Part shown: piece after piece, positions 1 through 8,376 of the stretch
Numbering within the stretch: position 1 is the stretch's first letter
Layout of the letters: each line of letters starts with the position of its first letter
NCBI RefSeq assembly: GCF_000473245.1
Contig: NC_022524.1
Span: forward strand, 3,682,501-3,746,500
From: Bacillus infantis NRRL B-14911
Lineage (GTDB): Bacteria; Bacillota; Bacilli; Bacillales; Cytobacillaceae
DNA: 64,000 bases
Direction: 5' to 3'
Program-made: the position numbers and the translations under genes
The notes under the pieces: model-generated
The model's database searches: none
Told to the model about the DNA's origin: nothing
The model's input: the letters and a program-made list of their open reading frames with translations, nothing else

Positions 1-410
1 TTGACCGTGTTATACACATTAGTGGCAACTGACGTTCTCCTCGCAAGGATGCCGTCAATGATCCCCTCAAGATAGCCGAAGCTCTGATAGGGCCCGGTAA
101 TCGTCATGACCGTTTCGAATGGGCTGATTTTATCTCCATCTTTCAAAGAAAAGATTTCCAGCTCATCCGGATTTTCGGCGAATGTATGGATCAATGCAAT
201 CACTTCATCGGTCCCGCAAAGGACAGCATGATTTTTCTGGAAGAATTGCATGGTCACGATATTGTCTTTGTGATATTTCTTGACAATCTCCCGTGTCTTT
301 AAGAAATAGACAGCTGAAAACCAGCCGTCTCTTACTCTTTCATCAAATTTAAAGGTCTTATTTGTAAGCCGCTTGATCTTGCCTTGAATCTTTAGCTCAA
401 TTTCTTTCAT
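1..410 (-). CDS. Nicotinate phosphoribosyltransferase, N-terminal part (cut by window edge)
   Basis: Only the first 136 codons are in the window; the gene runs off the left edge. It starts at ATG 410 (MKEIELKIQG), behind a GGAGC ribosome site. The stretches FFQKNHAVLCGTDEVIALIH and DGILARRTSVATNVYN resemble the nicotinate/nicotinamide phosphoribosyltransferase family, which joins nicotinate to PRPP to make NaMN for NAD salvage in the cytosol. The catalytic half is not visible, so the assignment rests on the N-terminal domain. It is transcribed in the same direction as sftA, which ends 80 bp upstream of it, with a perfect palindrome in between that looks like its operator. A divergent paralogue of another phosphoribosyltransferase is the main alternative. 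Confidence 0.75.
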   Translation of the reverse strand, partial: MKEIELKIQGKIKRLTNKTFKFDERVRDGWFSAVYFLKTREIVKKYHKDNIVTMQFFQKNHAVLCGTDEVIALIHTFAENPDELEIFSLKDGDKISPFETVMTITGPYQSFGYLEGIIDGILARRTSVATNVYNTV

Positions 411-455
411 CCTAAAGCTCCTCATACCAAATCAGTTATAACTACCGTTATTTTA

Positions 456-483
456 GTATTCTTTACATGCATGTAAAGAATAC
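456..483. promoter_or_regulatory. Perfect 28-bp palindrome, candidate operator
   Basis: The half-site GTATTCTTTACATG is followed at once by its exact reverse complement, giving a 14+14 bp dyad without a loop. It lies between the end of sftA and the start codon of the nicotinate phosphoribosyltransferase gene, 46 bp upstream of the latter. A hairpin with no loop and no following T-run is a poor terminator, so a repressor operator for the NAD-salvage gene is more likely. The regulator is unknown; the niacin-responsive NiaR family is a candidate by context only. Confidence 0.55.
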
Positions 484-489
484 CACGTA

Positions 490-3400
490 TTATAGCATTG
501 TACTAGTGTCTTGCATGGCCTCGAGGTCTGTTTCCGTGATCAGCACATCACGCGGCTTGCTTCCTTTTGCCTCAGAGATATAGCCGCAGTCCTCCATCAT
601 GCCGATCAGCCTTGCAGCACGGTTATAGCCGATCTTAAAGCGCCTCTGGACACTTGATGTCGATGCGCTGCCCTGATCGACAACATACTCGCACGCCTCA
701 TAGAAAAGCTCATCTTCCTCCTCGGTTGCCTGTGCTTTTTTCAGGAGCTCTTCCTGTTCAAATAAATAATCCGGCTTGCGCTGGCTCCTCGCATGGGCGA
801 CGACTTCATCAATTTCTGCATCGGAAACATAAGTTCCCTGAAGCCTGACCGGCTTGGATGAGCCATTTTCCAGGAAGAGCATATCCCCTCTGCCCAAGAG
901 CTTTTCGGCACCGCTGATGTCGATGATGGTTCGTGAATCGACCTGGGAGGATACAGAGAATGCCACCCTTGTCGGGACATTGGCTTTAATCAGGCCAGTG
1001 ATGACATCGACAGACGGCCTTTGTGTGGCGATGATCAAATGAATGCCGCATGCCCTCGCCTTTTGGGCGATCCGGCAGATTGCTTCCTCAACATCTGCCG
1101 GGGACATCATCATCAGGTCAGCAAGCTCATCAATGACAATGACAATGAACGGAAGCTTGTCAGAATAGCGTTTATGCTGTTCAGCCAGCTGATTGAAACG
1201 GTTGATATCCCTGACACCTGCGTGTGCAAACAGCTCATAGCGCCGCTCCATCTCTTCCACCGCCCATTTCAGTGCTGCAGTGGCGGCCTTCACATCTGTA
1301 ATGACCGGGCTGACAAGATGAGGTATCTGGTTGTATGGAGCAAGCTCGACCATTTTCGGATCGATCAGCAGAAGCTTCAGCTCATCAGGCGATGCTTTAT
1401 AAAGAAGGCTGACAAGGATTGAGTTGATGCAGACGCTTTTTCCGGATCCGGTTGCACCGGCAATCAGTCCGTGAGGCATCTTCCGCAGATCAGTGACGAT
1501 CGGGCTTCCCGAGATGTCCAGCCCAAGGACTGCAGTCAGCGGCGATTCTCCGTCCCTGAACACAGGCGTATTGATGATCTCGCTGATCAATACCGGCCTG
1601 CTCTTCTGGTTCGGTACCTCAATTCCGATGGTATGCTTGCCCGGGATCGGCGCTTCCATACGGATATCCCTGGCGGCCAGGCTGAGCTTAATATCATCAG
1701 TCAGGTTCGTGATTTTATTTACTTTAACTCCGGGCTCCGGCTGAACCTCAAATCGGGTAACAGAAGGCCCCTGGGTTACATTAACAACCTTTGCCCTGAC
1801 ATTGAAATTCTTCAGTGTCAGATTAAGGAACTCTTCCTGCTCCAGCAGCCACTCCTCATTGTCCTCAGGAATGACTGGAGGGGCAAGCAGGCTTTTTGCC
1901 GGAAATTCATAGGCCTTGTATTTCGGATCTTCTGCCGGCTGGCCATACTGATGGAATCCGTCCAGTTCCTGTCGCGTCCCTGCTTGTGTCTGTTCAGCTG
2001 GCTCTTCAGCCTGCTGATGGAATTGTGCTGGTTCTGCCGCTGCTGCAGTTTCATTTGGCTGTGGAGCATAATTATAATCAGAAGCGAGGGCATTATCCTC
2101 GCCGCGTCCCTGTACATTTGTATTTGCAGGCGCTTCATTCCCGATAACTTCAGCTGAGACAGCCGGCGGCGTTGCTTCTTCTGTATTTTCCCGGGTGACA
2201 GGCATTTGCTTCACAGCGGTATTTTGTTCTTTTTTCTTCTGCTCTGCAATCCTTCTGTCCTGCTTCAGCATAATCACATTGAAAGGCAGCGGTGATCTTG
2301 GCTTCGGCTTCGGCTCTTCTTCTGCCCGGGGAGGAATGTCCTCACGGGTTTCCCCGGCCCTTCCCTCTACAGTTTCCGGCTCCGCCTCATCCAGCAGCAG
2401 GGCAGACGCTGCTTCATGCTGGCCGGTTATCTGAGTACACTGTTCACCTTTGACAGATCCTGCCTGGAGTTCAGCATTTTTTTCAGCATGGTCTCCGGAT
2501 AGTACTGCTGCTTCTGTTTCTTTATCAATTTCATTCTTATCCGGCAAATCTGCAGGATCGTCCGCAGGTTCCGGCACTGCTTCAAAATTAAGTGGAGCCG
2601 GCCCGGTTCCCGACGGGTTATATGGGATATCCTTGTTATATTCTTCAGTATCTATTCTATTTGGCTCAGCGTCTTCATGCAGGATTGTATCGCTGCTGTT
2701 AACCAGCGCTTCACCTGCATTTTCATCTTCCGCCTCATCGGGCTCAAAGTCTAATTTGGTGGCCGGGGCAGTACTATATCCGGCCTCAGGAGTGCTGCTG
2801 TCCATTACTTCAGGGTTACTGCTGGTGATCCCTTCAGTCATGCCATCCAGCGGCGGGGTACCGTCGAAAGGTTTGATGCTGCTGTCAGCTTCAATTCTGC
2901 CGGCCGGCAGCTCTGCATATGAATCGCCACTTTCAAGCATCTCCCTCTCCTGCCCTGCTTCTGTTGTCACGACAAGTTCGTCTTCGTCCGCTTTTGCAGA
3001 AAAAGCTTTTTCAGCAGCTGGATTGGAGAGGCCGCCCGTATAGGTGTCAGCATCCGTTACTTTAGCAGGACTCTCTTCTGCACTGCCTGGCACGGCAGAG
3101 GCTTCTTCGTATCCTACCCTTAAATCAGGGCTGATGGTTCCTTTCAGGTCAGAGATGCCTTCCGGCTGTTCTCCAGGCACTGGCTCTGGCGGATTATTCA
3201 CAGTATTGCTTTCTTTTTCCCGGCCTCCATCAAGGACCGTTTTCTTCAGAAAATCAATATCATCGAAAAGTGGCGCGTTTTTCACCTGGTCAAAGCTATT
3301 CATCTCATAGACTACTGATTCTTCCTTTTTCTTCGGCCGTTCGAACCCGTATATCGGGGAAGGAATTTCCGTTGGCCTGAAGGGGCGCCGGTGGCGGTTG

Positions 3401-3810
3401 TCTATCGGCGGCTCGCTCTTGCTTTTTTGGGAAGGCTTCGAATAAGATTCATGCTGCTCCGGCTGCCGTTTATTTCTTTTTTCTTGACTATCATTCAGCG
3501 GGCCGGCCTTTCCCCGCCCATGCTTCCAGGTTTCTGCCGCCGGCTGCTCCCTTTGGCTTCTTCGCGGATTATGTCCAGGATTTTCCGGCTTTTCTCTGGG
3601 TCTCCTTTCCTTTACCGGTGAGCCTTCATCAGGAATAAGCGGAAATCTGAACTGACCCTTAGGGTACTGGTAGAGGATCCTGGCCTCCATCTCACGTCCG
3701 TCTCTGTCTTTTTTCGGTTTTGCCGGTTCTATGTACGGCTGCTCTTCTTCTGTTTCTTTATACTCGTCTTCATTATTAAACACTCGGAATAGTTTTTTTA
3801 TCCAACTCAA
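490..3810 (-). CDS. sftA: SftA (YtpS), cytosolic FtsK/SpoIIIE-family DNA translocase
   Basis: ATP-driven double-stranded DNA pump that clears chromosomal DNA from the closing septum. About 1106 residues. A basic head (about 1-50) leads into a very long acidic, Pro/Glu/Ser-rich linker (about 50-690), then the FtsK motor with Walker A GATGSGKS near 787 and Walker B VIVIDELAD near 893, and a C-terminal winged-helix gamma domain (about 1040-1095) of the type that reads oriented DNA. No membrane segment is visible, which separates SftA from SpoIIIE/FtsK. The B. subtilis protein is about 950 residues as I recall, so the linker is enlarged here. The start is uncertain: TTG 3810 (MSWIKKLF) is better spaced from the GAAAGAG site than TTG 3816. 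Confidence 0.93.
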   Translation of the reverse strand: MSWIKKLFRVFNNEDEYKETEEEQPYIEPAKPKKDRDGREMEARILYQYPKGQFRFPLIPDEGSPVKERRPREKPENPGHNPRRSQREQPAAETWKHGRGKAGPLNDSQEKRNKRQPEQHESYSKPSQKSKSEPPIDNRHRRPFRPTEIPSPIYGFERPKKKEESVVYEMNSFDQVKNAPLFDDIDFLKKTVLDGGREKESNTVNNPPEPVPGEQPEGISDLKGTISPDLRVGYEEASAVPGSAEESPAKVTDADTYTGGLSNPAAEKAFSAKADEDELVVTTEAGQEREMLESGDSYAELPAGRIEADSSIKPFDGTPPLDGMTEGITSSNPEVMDSSTPEAGYSTAPATKLDFEPDEAEDENAGEALVNSSDTILHEDAEPNRIDTEEYNKDIPYNPSGTGPAPLNFEAVPEPADDPADLPDKNEIDKETEAAVLSGDHAEKNAELQAGSVKGEQCTQITGQHEAASALLLDEAEPETVEGRAGETREDIPPRAEEEPKPKPRSPLPFNVIMLKQDRRIAEQKKKEQNTAVKQMPVTRENTEEATPPAVSAEVIGNEAPANTNVQGRGEDNALASDYNYAPQPNETAAAAEPAQFHQQAEEPAEQTQAGTRQELDGFHQYGQPAEDPKYKAYEFPAKSLLAPPVIPEDNEEWLLEQEEFLNLTLKNFNVRAKVVNVTQGPSVTRFEVQPEPGVKVNKITNLTDDIKLSLAARDIRMEAPIPGKHTIGIEVPNQKSRPVLISEIINTPVFRDGESPLTAVLGLDISGSPIVTDLRKMPHGLIAGATGSGKSVCINSILVSLLYKASPDELKLLLIDPKMVELAPYNQIPHLVSPVITDVKAATAALKWAVEEMERRYELFAHAGVRDINRFNQLAEQHKRYSDKLPFIVIVIDELADLMMMSPADVEEAICRIAQKARACGIHLIIATQRPSVDVITGLIKANVPTRVAFSVSSQVDSRTIIDISGAEKLLGRGDMLFLENGSSKPVRLQGTYVSDAEIDEVVAHARSQRKPDYLFEQEELLKKAQATEEEDELFYEACEYVVDQGSASTSSVQRRFKIGYNRAARLIGMMEDCGYISEAKGSKPRDVLITETDLEAMQDTSTML

Positions 3811-3816
3811 TATCAA

Positions 3817-4126
3817 TCACTCTTTCTTAAAGGCTGTTTAGGCAAAGCTGTCGGTGTATGGGGATGCTCAAATTTCTGGTACAAAAGCAGAATAACCCTT
3901 AAGATTCTATGAAAAGGGCAGCTTATTCTTCCTACCCTTTTATTTTATCAGCTATTCATAAAAATTCGAGTTAAAAAGAGAGAATGAGCCTTTTTATAGG
4001 CTTTATGGGTAAAATTGCCACAGTTTCCCTCATCATGCTTATACTTTTGGCATAACCAGTTTAACATCGGGTTTACAACTGTTACAGGCAGTGTAACCTG
4101 CAGGCTTTTCCCTGTCTATCAGATAT
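3817..4126. other. Gene-free gap between ytpQ and sftA
   Basis: About 310 bp with no convincing coding frame on either strand. Both flanking genes read leftward. It should hold the sftA promoter, but no clear -35/-10 pair stands out. A small hairpin AGCCT-TTTTAT-AGGCT lies near 3990-4005. In B. subtilis the tRNA-binding-domain gene ytpR sits next to sftA and ytpQ; no remnant of it is visible here. Confidence 0.5.
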
Positions 4127-4151
4127 AAAAAAGGACCACATTTCGTGATCC
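4127..4151 (-). terminator. Terminator of ytpQ
   Basis: On the reverse strand GGATCAC-GAAAT-GTGGTCC (one G-T wobble) is followed by six T residues, 8 bp after the ytpQ stop codon. Confidence 0.8.
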
Positions 4152-4159
4152 TTCCCCTG

Positions 4160-4960
4160 TCACTTTTTCTTATTTTTGCCGAGAATGAAAATCGGCTCAA
4201 GTTCCCCGTTTTCATAAAGAAATGATAATGCCGTAATCGGTACCCTGCCGCTTGCAAAGAAGCTCATGTTCATCTGGGCGAGGATATCATAGCCTGTATT
4301 ATTCCGCACATCCGCTATGATCAGGACGTCCTGATGGGGAACGGCAAGTGCCATCTCACCGGTTATCTGCTGCTCCATGCTCTTCAGAAAAGCTTCATTG
4401 AGGATGCGGCTCGCATCATAGCCGTCATTTGCGTTCAAAAAATAAAAGATATTGCCGGCCACTTCGTCCTTTTTAATCCCGGTTGACAGGGACCTGACAT
4501 TAAATAAGGCAATCTCCCTGATCCTTTCAGCTGTCCAGCCCTCTTTTTCCATGAGCGCTGAATCAATGAGCCTGTAGGTTTTGCCCTGGTCAAGGGCATA
4601 ATAGATCCTCGTTTCTGCTGTATGTTCGTCAAACAGGAACAAGATTCCTTCTTCAGATTCCTGCGGAAAAGAAGTTGACCTGATGACAGGGAAGATATTT
4701 TTTTCATGGCCTTCAAGCCCGGATTCTCCCGACATGGCCCTGAGTCCTTCTTCCACATAATAGGCCACCTCTTCAATCGCCTTGTCCTTCTGCTCCTGCC
4801 ATTTAGCAATGATGCCAGGCAGCGAAATGGTGATCCCTTTGCCCGTCCCTTTATTTTCAATCCGGAGGGTATCCTTTTTTTTATCAAATTCGAAAGACCG
4901 GTTATCAGCATCCAGCCTCTTCATTAATTCATCCTTCATTTTCCTGCTGTCCATTTTCAT
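4160..4960 (-). CDS. ytpQ: YtpQ, DUF1444 family protein
   Basis: 266-residue soluble protein of unknown function, conserved in Bacillaceae. The N-terminus ([16 protein letters not shown], later [13 protein letters not shown]) is characteristic of YtpQ/DUF1444. No signal peptide, membrane segment or known catalytic motif is seen. The start ATG is preceded by AAGGAGGG at good spacing. It lies between ytpP and sftA on the same strand, with its own terminator on each side, so it is probably monocistronic. No function is proposed. Confidence 0.88.
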   Translation of the reverse strand: MKMDSRKMKDELMKRLDADNRSFEFDKKKDTLRIENKGTGKGITISLPGIIAKWQEQKDKAIEEVAYYVEEGLRAMSGESGLEGHEKNIFPVIRSTSFPQESEEGILFLFDEHTAETRIYYALDQGKTYRLIDSALMEKEGWTAERIREIALFNVRSLSTGIKKDEVAGNIFYFLNANDGYDASRILNEAFLKSMEQQITGEMALAVPHQDVLIIADVRNNTGYDILAQMNMSFFASGRVPITALSFLYENGELEPIFILGKNKKK

Positions 4961-5007
4961 CCTTTTTCCCTCCTTAACGGGAAATTTCTGCAGTTTCCAT
5001 TGTACAA

Positions 5008-5041
5008 TAGAAAGCCCTCCATCTCAAAGAAGACGGAGGGC
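5008..5041 (-). terminator. Terminator of ytpP
   Basis: Reverse-strand hairpin GCCCTCCGTC / GATGGAGGGC with an 8-nt loop followed by TTTCTATTG, a few bases downstream of the ytpP stop. Confidence 0.75.
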
Positions 5042-5049
5042 AAAAGATA

Positions 5050-5367
5050 TCAGCGGCTGAGGCCGGCGATGAAATTCTCGATTTCTTCCTGTGTTTTCCT
5101 ATCCTTGCTGACAAAGCGGCCTGATTCCTCTCCATCCCTGAAGGCAATGAAGCTCGGGATGCCGAAGATATCAAGCTGCCCGCACAGATCAATATATTCA
5201 TCCCGGTCTACATATACAAAGGTATAATCGCTGAACTTTTCTTCTACCTCTGGAAGGATCGGTTCGATGATGCGGCAGTCAGGGCACCAGTCTGCTGAAA
5301 ACATAAAAATATGCTGCCCCTCATTTTTCATTTGCTCAAACTGTTCCATTGATTCAAGCTTTTTCAT
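5050..5367 (-). CDS. ytpP: YtpP, thioredoxin-like protein
   Basis: 105 residues with a thioredoxin fold and the active-site segment SADWCPDCRII (CPDC in place of CGPC), followed by the cis-proline region IFGIPSFIAF. The CxxC suggests thiol-disulfide exchange in the cytosol; the partner is unknown. The start codon lies inside the end of the upstream PTS-IIC-like gene (14-bp overlap) and its AGGAGG site is in that gene, so the two are probably translationally coupled. Same gene and neighbourhood as B. subtilis ytpP. Confidence 0.9.
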   Translation of the reverse strand: MKKLESMEQFEQMKNEGQHIFMFSADWCPDCRIIEPILPEVEEKFSDYTFVYVDRDEYIDLCGQLDIFGIPSFIAFRDGEESGRFVSKDRKTQEEIENFIAGLSR

Positions 5368-6397
5368 TTCTTTTTCCTCCTGTCTGGATCAGCATATCGT
5401 CATGTTTGATCCAGCCTTTTTTCCTCATATACTCAGATAATAACAAGCTTATTGCGGCTGGTCCAACAAAATGCAACATGACTATTTTCAGGAAGACAAC
5501 CGAGCTGAATCCCATTGCTGTCACAGTCATGATCTGCCCGACAAGGCCAGCTGTCCCCATTCCCGCACCTGCCGCATTGTTCTCGAGAACAAATAAAGTG
5601 GTACCAAGCGGTGCAAGAACTGCACCCGCAATGGTCGGCGGGAGAAGGATCATCGGATTCCTGATGATATTCGGCACCTGCAGCATTGAAGTTCCAAGTC
5701 CCTGGGCAATGAGGCCGCCTACTTTATTTTCCCTGTAGCTGCTGACTGCAAAACCGACCATTTGGGCTGCACATCCAATTGTTGCCGCCCCTGCTGCAAG
5801 CCCGTGCAGATCAAGCATCAGCGCAATGGCTGCACTGGAGATAGGTGCTGTAAGGGCGAGGCCCATCAGCACTGCCACAATGATTCCCATTAAAATCGGC
5901 CTTTGCTCCGTCCCCCACATGATCATGCTTCCAAGACCCTTTAACAGGAAGCTTATTCCGGGTCCTATCAGCGCTGCCGTTCCATAGCCAGCCAATATCG
6001 TAACAAAAGGCGTAACAATAATATCGATTTTCGTCTCCTTGCTGACAAGCTTTCCAATCTCCACAGATATCAGGGCAGCTGCAAAGCTCCCGGCTGGTCC
6101 GCCCAGCGCGGCCCCTGCTGCCCCGCTTGCAATCGCAGCGAACAGTACCAGCGGCGGCGCATTCAGCCCATAAGCAACAGCAACGCCGATTGCCGGCCCC
6201 ATAAGCCCCATCGCGAGCGTCCCCATTTCTATGAAAAAACTCCCGCCATATCCTGCCGGCAGCTGCTCTCCCACCGTCTTAATGATCAGACCTATAATCA
6301 GAGAAGAAAACAGGCCTAATGCCATGCTGCTCAATGCATCTATAAAGTAAACCCTCGCAGACAGGCTGACCCCTTTTCTCTTCACAAACTCTCTCAT
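5354..6397 (-). CDS. PTS-IIC-like membrane protein (PTS_EIIC_2 type)
   Basis: 347-residue polytopic membrane protein with about 9-10 hydrophobic segments rich in Gly/Ala (for example AFGVAVAYGL-like and AAGAALGGPAGSFAAALIS stretches). It resembles the PTS transporter subunit IIC family without any attached IIA or IIB domain, and no PTS phosphotransfer genes lie nearby. In real PTS systems IIC carries the sugar; here the substrate, and even PTS dependence, are unknown. It starts MREFVKRKGVSLSARVYF at ATG 6397 and its 3' end overlaps ytpP by 14 bp. An inverted repeat ATTGTA-N6-TACAAT lies about 60 bp upstream. Confidence 0.7.
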   Translation of the reverse strand: MREFVKRKGVSLSARVYFIDALSSMALGLFSSLIIGLIIKTVGEQLPAGYGGSFFIEMGTLAMGLMGPAIGVAVAYGLNAPPLVLFAAIASGAAGAALGGPAGSFAAALISVEIGKLVSKETKIDIIVTPFVTILAGYGTAALIGPGISFLLKGLGSMIMWGTEQRPILMGIIVAVLMGLALTAPISSAAIALMLDLHGLAAGAATIGCAAQMVGFAVSSYRENKVGGLIAQGLGTSMLQVPNIIRNPMILLPPTIAGAVLAPLGTTLFVLENNAAGAGMGTAGLVGQIMTVTAMGFSSVVFLKIVMLHFVGPAAISLLLSEYMRKKGWIKHDDMLIQTGGKRNEKA

Positions 6398-6454
6398 TTA
6401 AAATCCCCCGTTCATTCTTCATTGTCATGTGTCAAGACAGATGTTACAACCTAT

Positions 6455-6472
6455 ATTGTAAGCATGTACAAT
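6455..6472. promoter_or_regulatory. Inverted repeat upstream of the PTS-IIC-like gene
   Basis: ATTGTA-AGCATG-TACAAT, a perfect 6-bp inverted repeat 58 bp before the ATG at 6397. It overlaps the likely promoter area (ACAATATAG on the reverse strand). Operator function is inference only. Confidence 0.35.
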
Positions 6473-6566
6473 GTAAAAAGGAAGAAAAATATACCCGGAA
6501 CCTTCCTAGTATGGGCGCTTTCTGTTATGAGAAACCAGATTTTCCTTTTGTCCTTAGAAAAAACAC

Positions 6567-6594
6567 AAAAAAAAGCAAAGGGACACCCCTTTGC
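6567..6594 (-). terminator. Terminator of the lipoprotein gene
   Basis: Reverse strand GCAAAGGG-GTGT-CCCTTTGC followed by a run of eight T residues, just after the stop codon at 6599. Confidence 0.9.
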
Positions 6595-6598
6595 CTGC

Positions 6599-7108
6599 CT
6601 ATTTCATCCGGACGGAATTGACGATATCAATCATCATTGAAGCATCTGCTTTCAGGCTGGAGGTCTTTGTTTCCGTTGTGATCTTGACCCCATCAGCTCC
6701 GACAATCAATTCGCTTCTGTCATCATCCAGCTTTTTAATTAGAATAAATCCGAATCTGCCATCATATTGGAAGGTTTCATCCACCTCATAGCTTTCGTTC
6801 TGAAGTTTCGCAGACTTATAAACCACCTTGCTGCCTTTGCCCTCATTCTGGTTATAAAACAGGATATATGTTTTGCTTCCATTTTTTAAGATTAGATTGT
6901 TTGGGCTCTCTTCTTCAACCTCGACACCAAAAGGCAAATAATAATCTATCTCTTCATTTTCATTATTTGCATCCTTGGGCTTTTGGGTGAAAGCTGTCTC
7001 CGCTGCCTTCTTCGCTGCTTTCTGCTCCTCTTGGAAGGATGCAGAACAGGCGCTCAGGAACAGAACGGAGCATATCATTAGCAAGGCGGCGATGCTGATT
7101 TTTTTCAT
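6599..7108 (-). CDS. Putative lipoprotein of unknown function
   Basis: 169 residues. Signal peptide MKKISIAALLMICSVLFLSAC with lipobox LSAC, the lipidated Cys being residue 21, so it is predicted to be anchored on the outer face of the membrane. The mature part is charged and rich in beta-forming residues (SKTYILFYNQNEGKGSKVVY, RFGFILIKKLDDDRSELIV). No catalytic motif is recognised. ATG 7108 is chosen because GGGAGG lies at proper spacing before it, whereas the in-frame upstream codons would bury the signal peptide. It stands alone between its terminator and the divergent ytoQ. Confidence 0.75.
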   Translation of the reverse strand: MKKISIAALLMICSVLFLSACSASFQEEQKAAKKAAETAFTQKPKDANNENEEIDYYLPFGVEVEEESPNNLILKNGSKTYILFYNQNEGKGSKVVYKSAKLQNESYEVDETFQYDGRFGFILIKKLDDDRSELIVGADGVKITTETKTSSLKADASMMIDIVNSVRMK

Positions 7109-7268
7109 ACTATTTTCCTCCCTGCTGGAAAAAATATCGTCCTTTTCTATCATAACCGTCTTTTTAATTATCTGACAACCCCTCCTGCCGGTTTTTCAGG
7201 CCTGCGGACGGTTTGTTATTAACAGAAGTGGTAAAATGTAAGATATCTACCAAAGAGGAGGAAGTATG

Positions 7269-7715
7269 ATGGAATTGACAGTTTATCTGGCAGGCGAGAT
7301 TCATACAGACTGGAGGGGAGAGCTGAAGGAAAAAGCAAAAGCCCTTCAGCTTCCGGTCCATTTTGTCGGACCGATGGAAAACCACGAGCGCTCTGATAAG
7401 ATTGGGGAAGAAATACTTGGGGAACAGCCGGGCCCTGTTTACCTCGACCAGGCTTCTTCAAGCATCAACAATCTGCGGACCCAGCTGCTGATGGAAAAAT
7501 CCGACCTGGTCATTGCGCTGTTCGGCGAGCAGTATAAGCAATGGAACACGAGCATGGATGCCAGCACTGCCCTTGCACTGAAAAAGCCGCTGATCCTGAT
7601 CAGGCCTGAAAAACTGCACCACCCGCTTAAAGAACTCTCACAAAAAGCAAACGCAACAGTCGAAACCGTTAATCAGGCAATCAAAATTCTTTCATATGTC
7701 TTTGAAGAAAACTGA
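7269..7715 (+). CDS. ytoQ: YtoQ family protein
   Basis: 148 residues. Begins MELTVYLAGEIHTDWRGELK and continues with FVGPMENHERSDKIGEEILG, both typical of YtoQ, a nucleoside 2-deoxyribosyltransferase-like fold protein of unknown activity. The region ALFGEQYKQWNTSMDASTAL corresponds to the glycosyl-site region of that fold, but catalysis is not established. ATG 7269 is preferred to the adjacent ATG 7266 because spacing from GAGGAGG is better and because relatives start MEL. Followed by a post-stop GCGGAAGCG motif and a terminator. Confidence 0.88.
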   Translation: MELTVYLAGEIHTDWRGELKEKAKALQLPVHFVGPMENHERSDKIGEEILGEQPGPVYLDQASSSINNLRTQLLMEKSDLVIALFGEQYKQWNTSMDASTALALKKPLILIRPEKLHHPLKELSQKANATVETVNQAIKILSYVFEEN

Positions 7716-7745
7716 AATGCGGAAGCGGCTTGCTTAATACAAGCT

Positions 7746-7777
7746 GGGGAGAGGCGTCAACGCATCTCCCTATTTCT
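7746..7777 (+). terminator. Terminator of ytoQ, overlapping the DUF84 gene end
   Basis: GGGAGAGGCG-TCAA-CGCATCTCCC (one mismatch) followed by TATTTCTG. The hairpin loop contains the stop codon of the convergent DUF84 gene. Confidence 0.6.
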
Positions 7778-8281
7778 GTTCCGGTACTCCAGCTGCCCGG
7801 CGAGCAGCCTGACAACATGCGCGAACATTTCGGCCCTGTCGACCCTGCCATTTGTGAACACACCGATGGCGCCTTCTTTTTTCCGGATGTTTTCTTTTTG
7901 GGCATATTCATCCATGACAGGCCCAAGCTCTCGGCCTGCGAGCAGCTCTTCGGCAATTTCCTGCGGAAGGGGAATTCTGGCCCCTCCAGCGACAATTGTT
8001 TCTTTGCCTTTTTGCGCAAGCGCCCCCCAATTGCAGAGAAACAAACCTGCAGCTGTGTTCTGAACCCCTCCTTCCAGACCGATTCCTATATCGCCATCTC
8101 CTTCTTTCAGTGCAAGCTCCGCTCTTTGTACAGCCCCTTTAATCGTTTCATCATCTGTAAAAGGCTGGTCACTCACACCGGAAGGTACATCCACAGAATC
8201 GACTTTAAAGCCGCTTTCATTGAAAATGGCTTCCACAGCACCTATTTTCGCCGGATTTTTAGAACCTATTATAATTTTCAT
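7757..8281 (-). CDS. DUF84 family inosine/xanthosine triphosphatase-like protein
   Basis: 174 residues starting MKIIIGSKNPAKIGAVEAIF, with GIGLEGGVQ and the tail VFTNGRVDRAEMFAHVVR. This is the DUF84/YjjX family, whose E. coli member hydrolyses ITP and XTP, so a house-cleaning role against non-canonical purine nucleotides is likely. The start at ATG 8281 has an AAGGAG site; the in-frame ATG at 8302 does not. It lies just downstream of the ytoP aminopeptidase gene on the same strand, separated by a terminator, and converges with ytoQ. Confidence 0.82.
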   Translation of the reverse strand: MKIIIGSKNPAKIGAVEAIFNESGFKVDSVDVPSGVSDQPFTDDETIKGAVQRAELALKEGDGDIGIGLEGGVQNTAAGLFLCNWGALAQKGKETIVAGGARIPLPQEIAEELLAGRELGPVMDEYAQKENIRKKEGAIGVFTNGRVDRAEMFAHVVRLLAGQLEYRNRNREMR

Positions 8282-8336
8282 AAAGCTGTTCTCCTTTTTC
8301 ATTGCTGCAATCTATATTGCCCCATTTTGACCCATT

Positions 8337-8363
8337 GAAAAGAGGCAGCACTGCTGCTGCCTC
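8337..8363 (-). terminator. Terminator of ytoP
   Basis: Reverse-strand hairpin GAGGCAGCA / TGCTGCCTC (9 bp) followed by TTTTC, just after the aminopeptidase stop codon. Confidence 0.8.
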
Positions 8364-8376
8364 CGGGCTGTTGTTT

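Noticed and set aside
456-483. The 28-bp palindrome as the sftA terminator
   Set aside because: No loop and no T-run on the reverse strand (ACTAAAATAACGG follows), so it would be a poor intrinsic terminator.
2450-3043. 197-codon forward frame rich in Ser, opposite sftA
   Set aside because: Antisense shadow of the Glu/Pro/Ser-rich linker of SftA; low complexity and no start signals.
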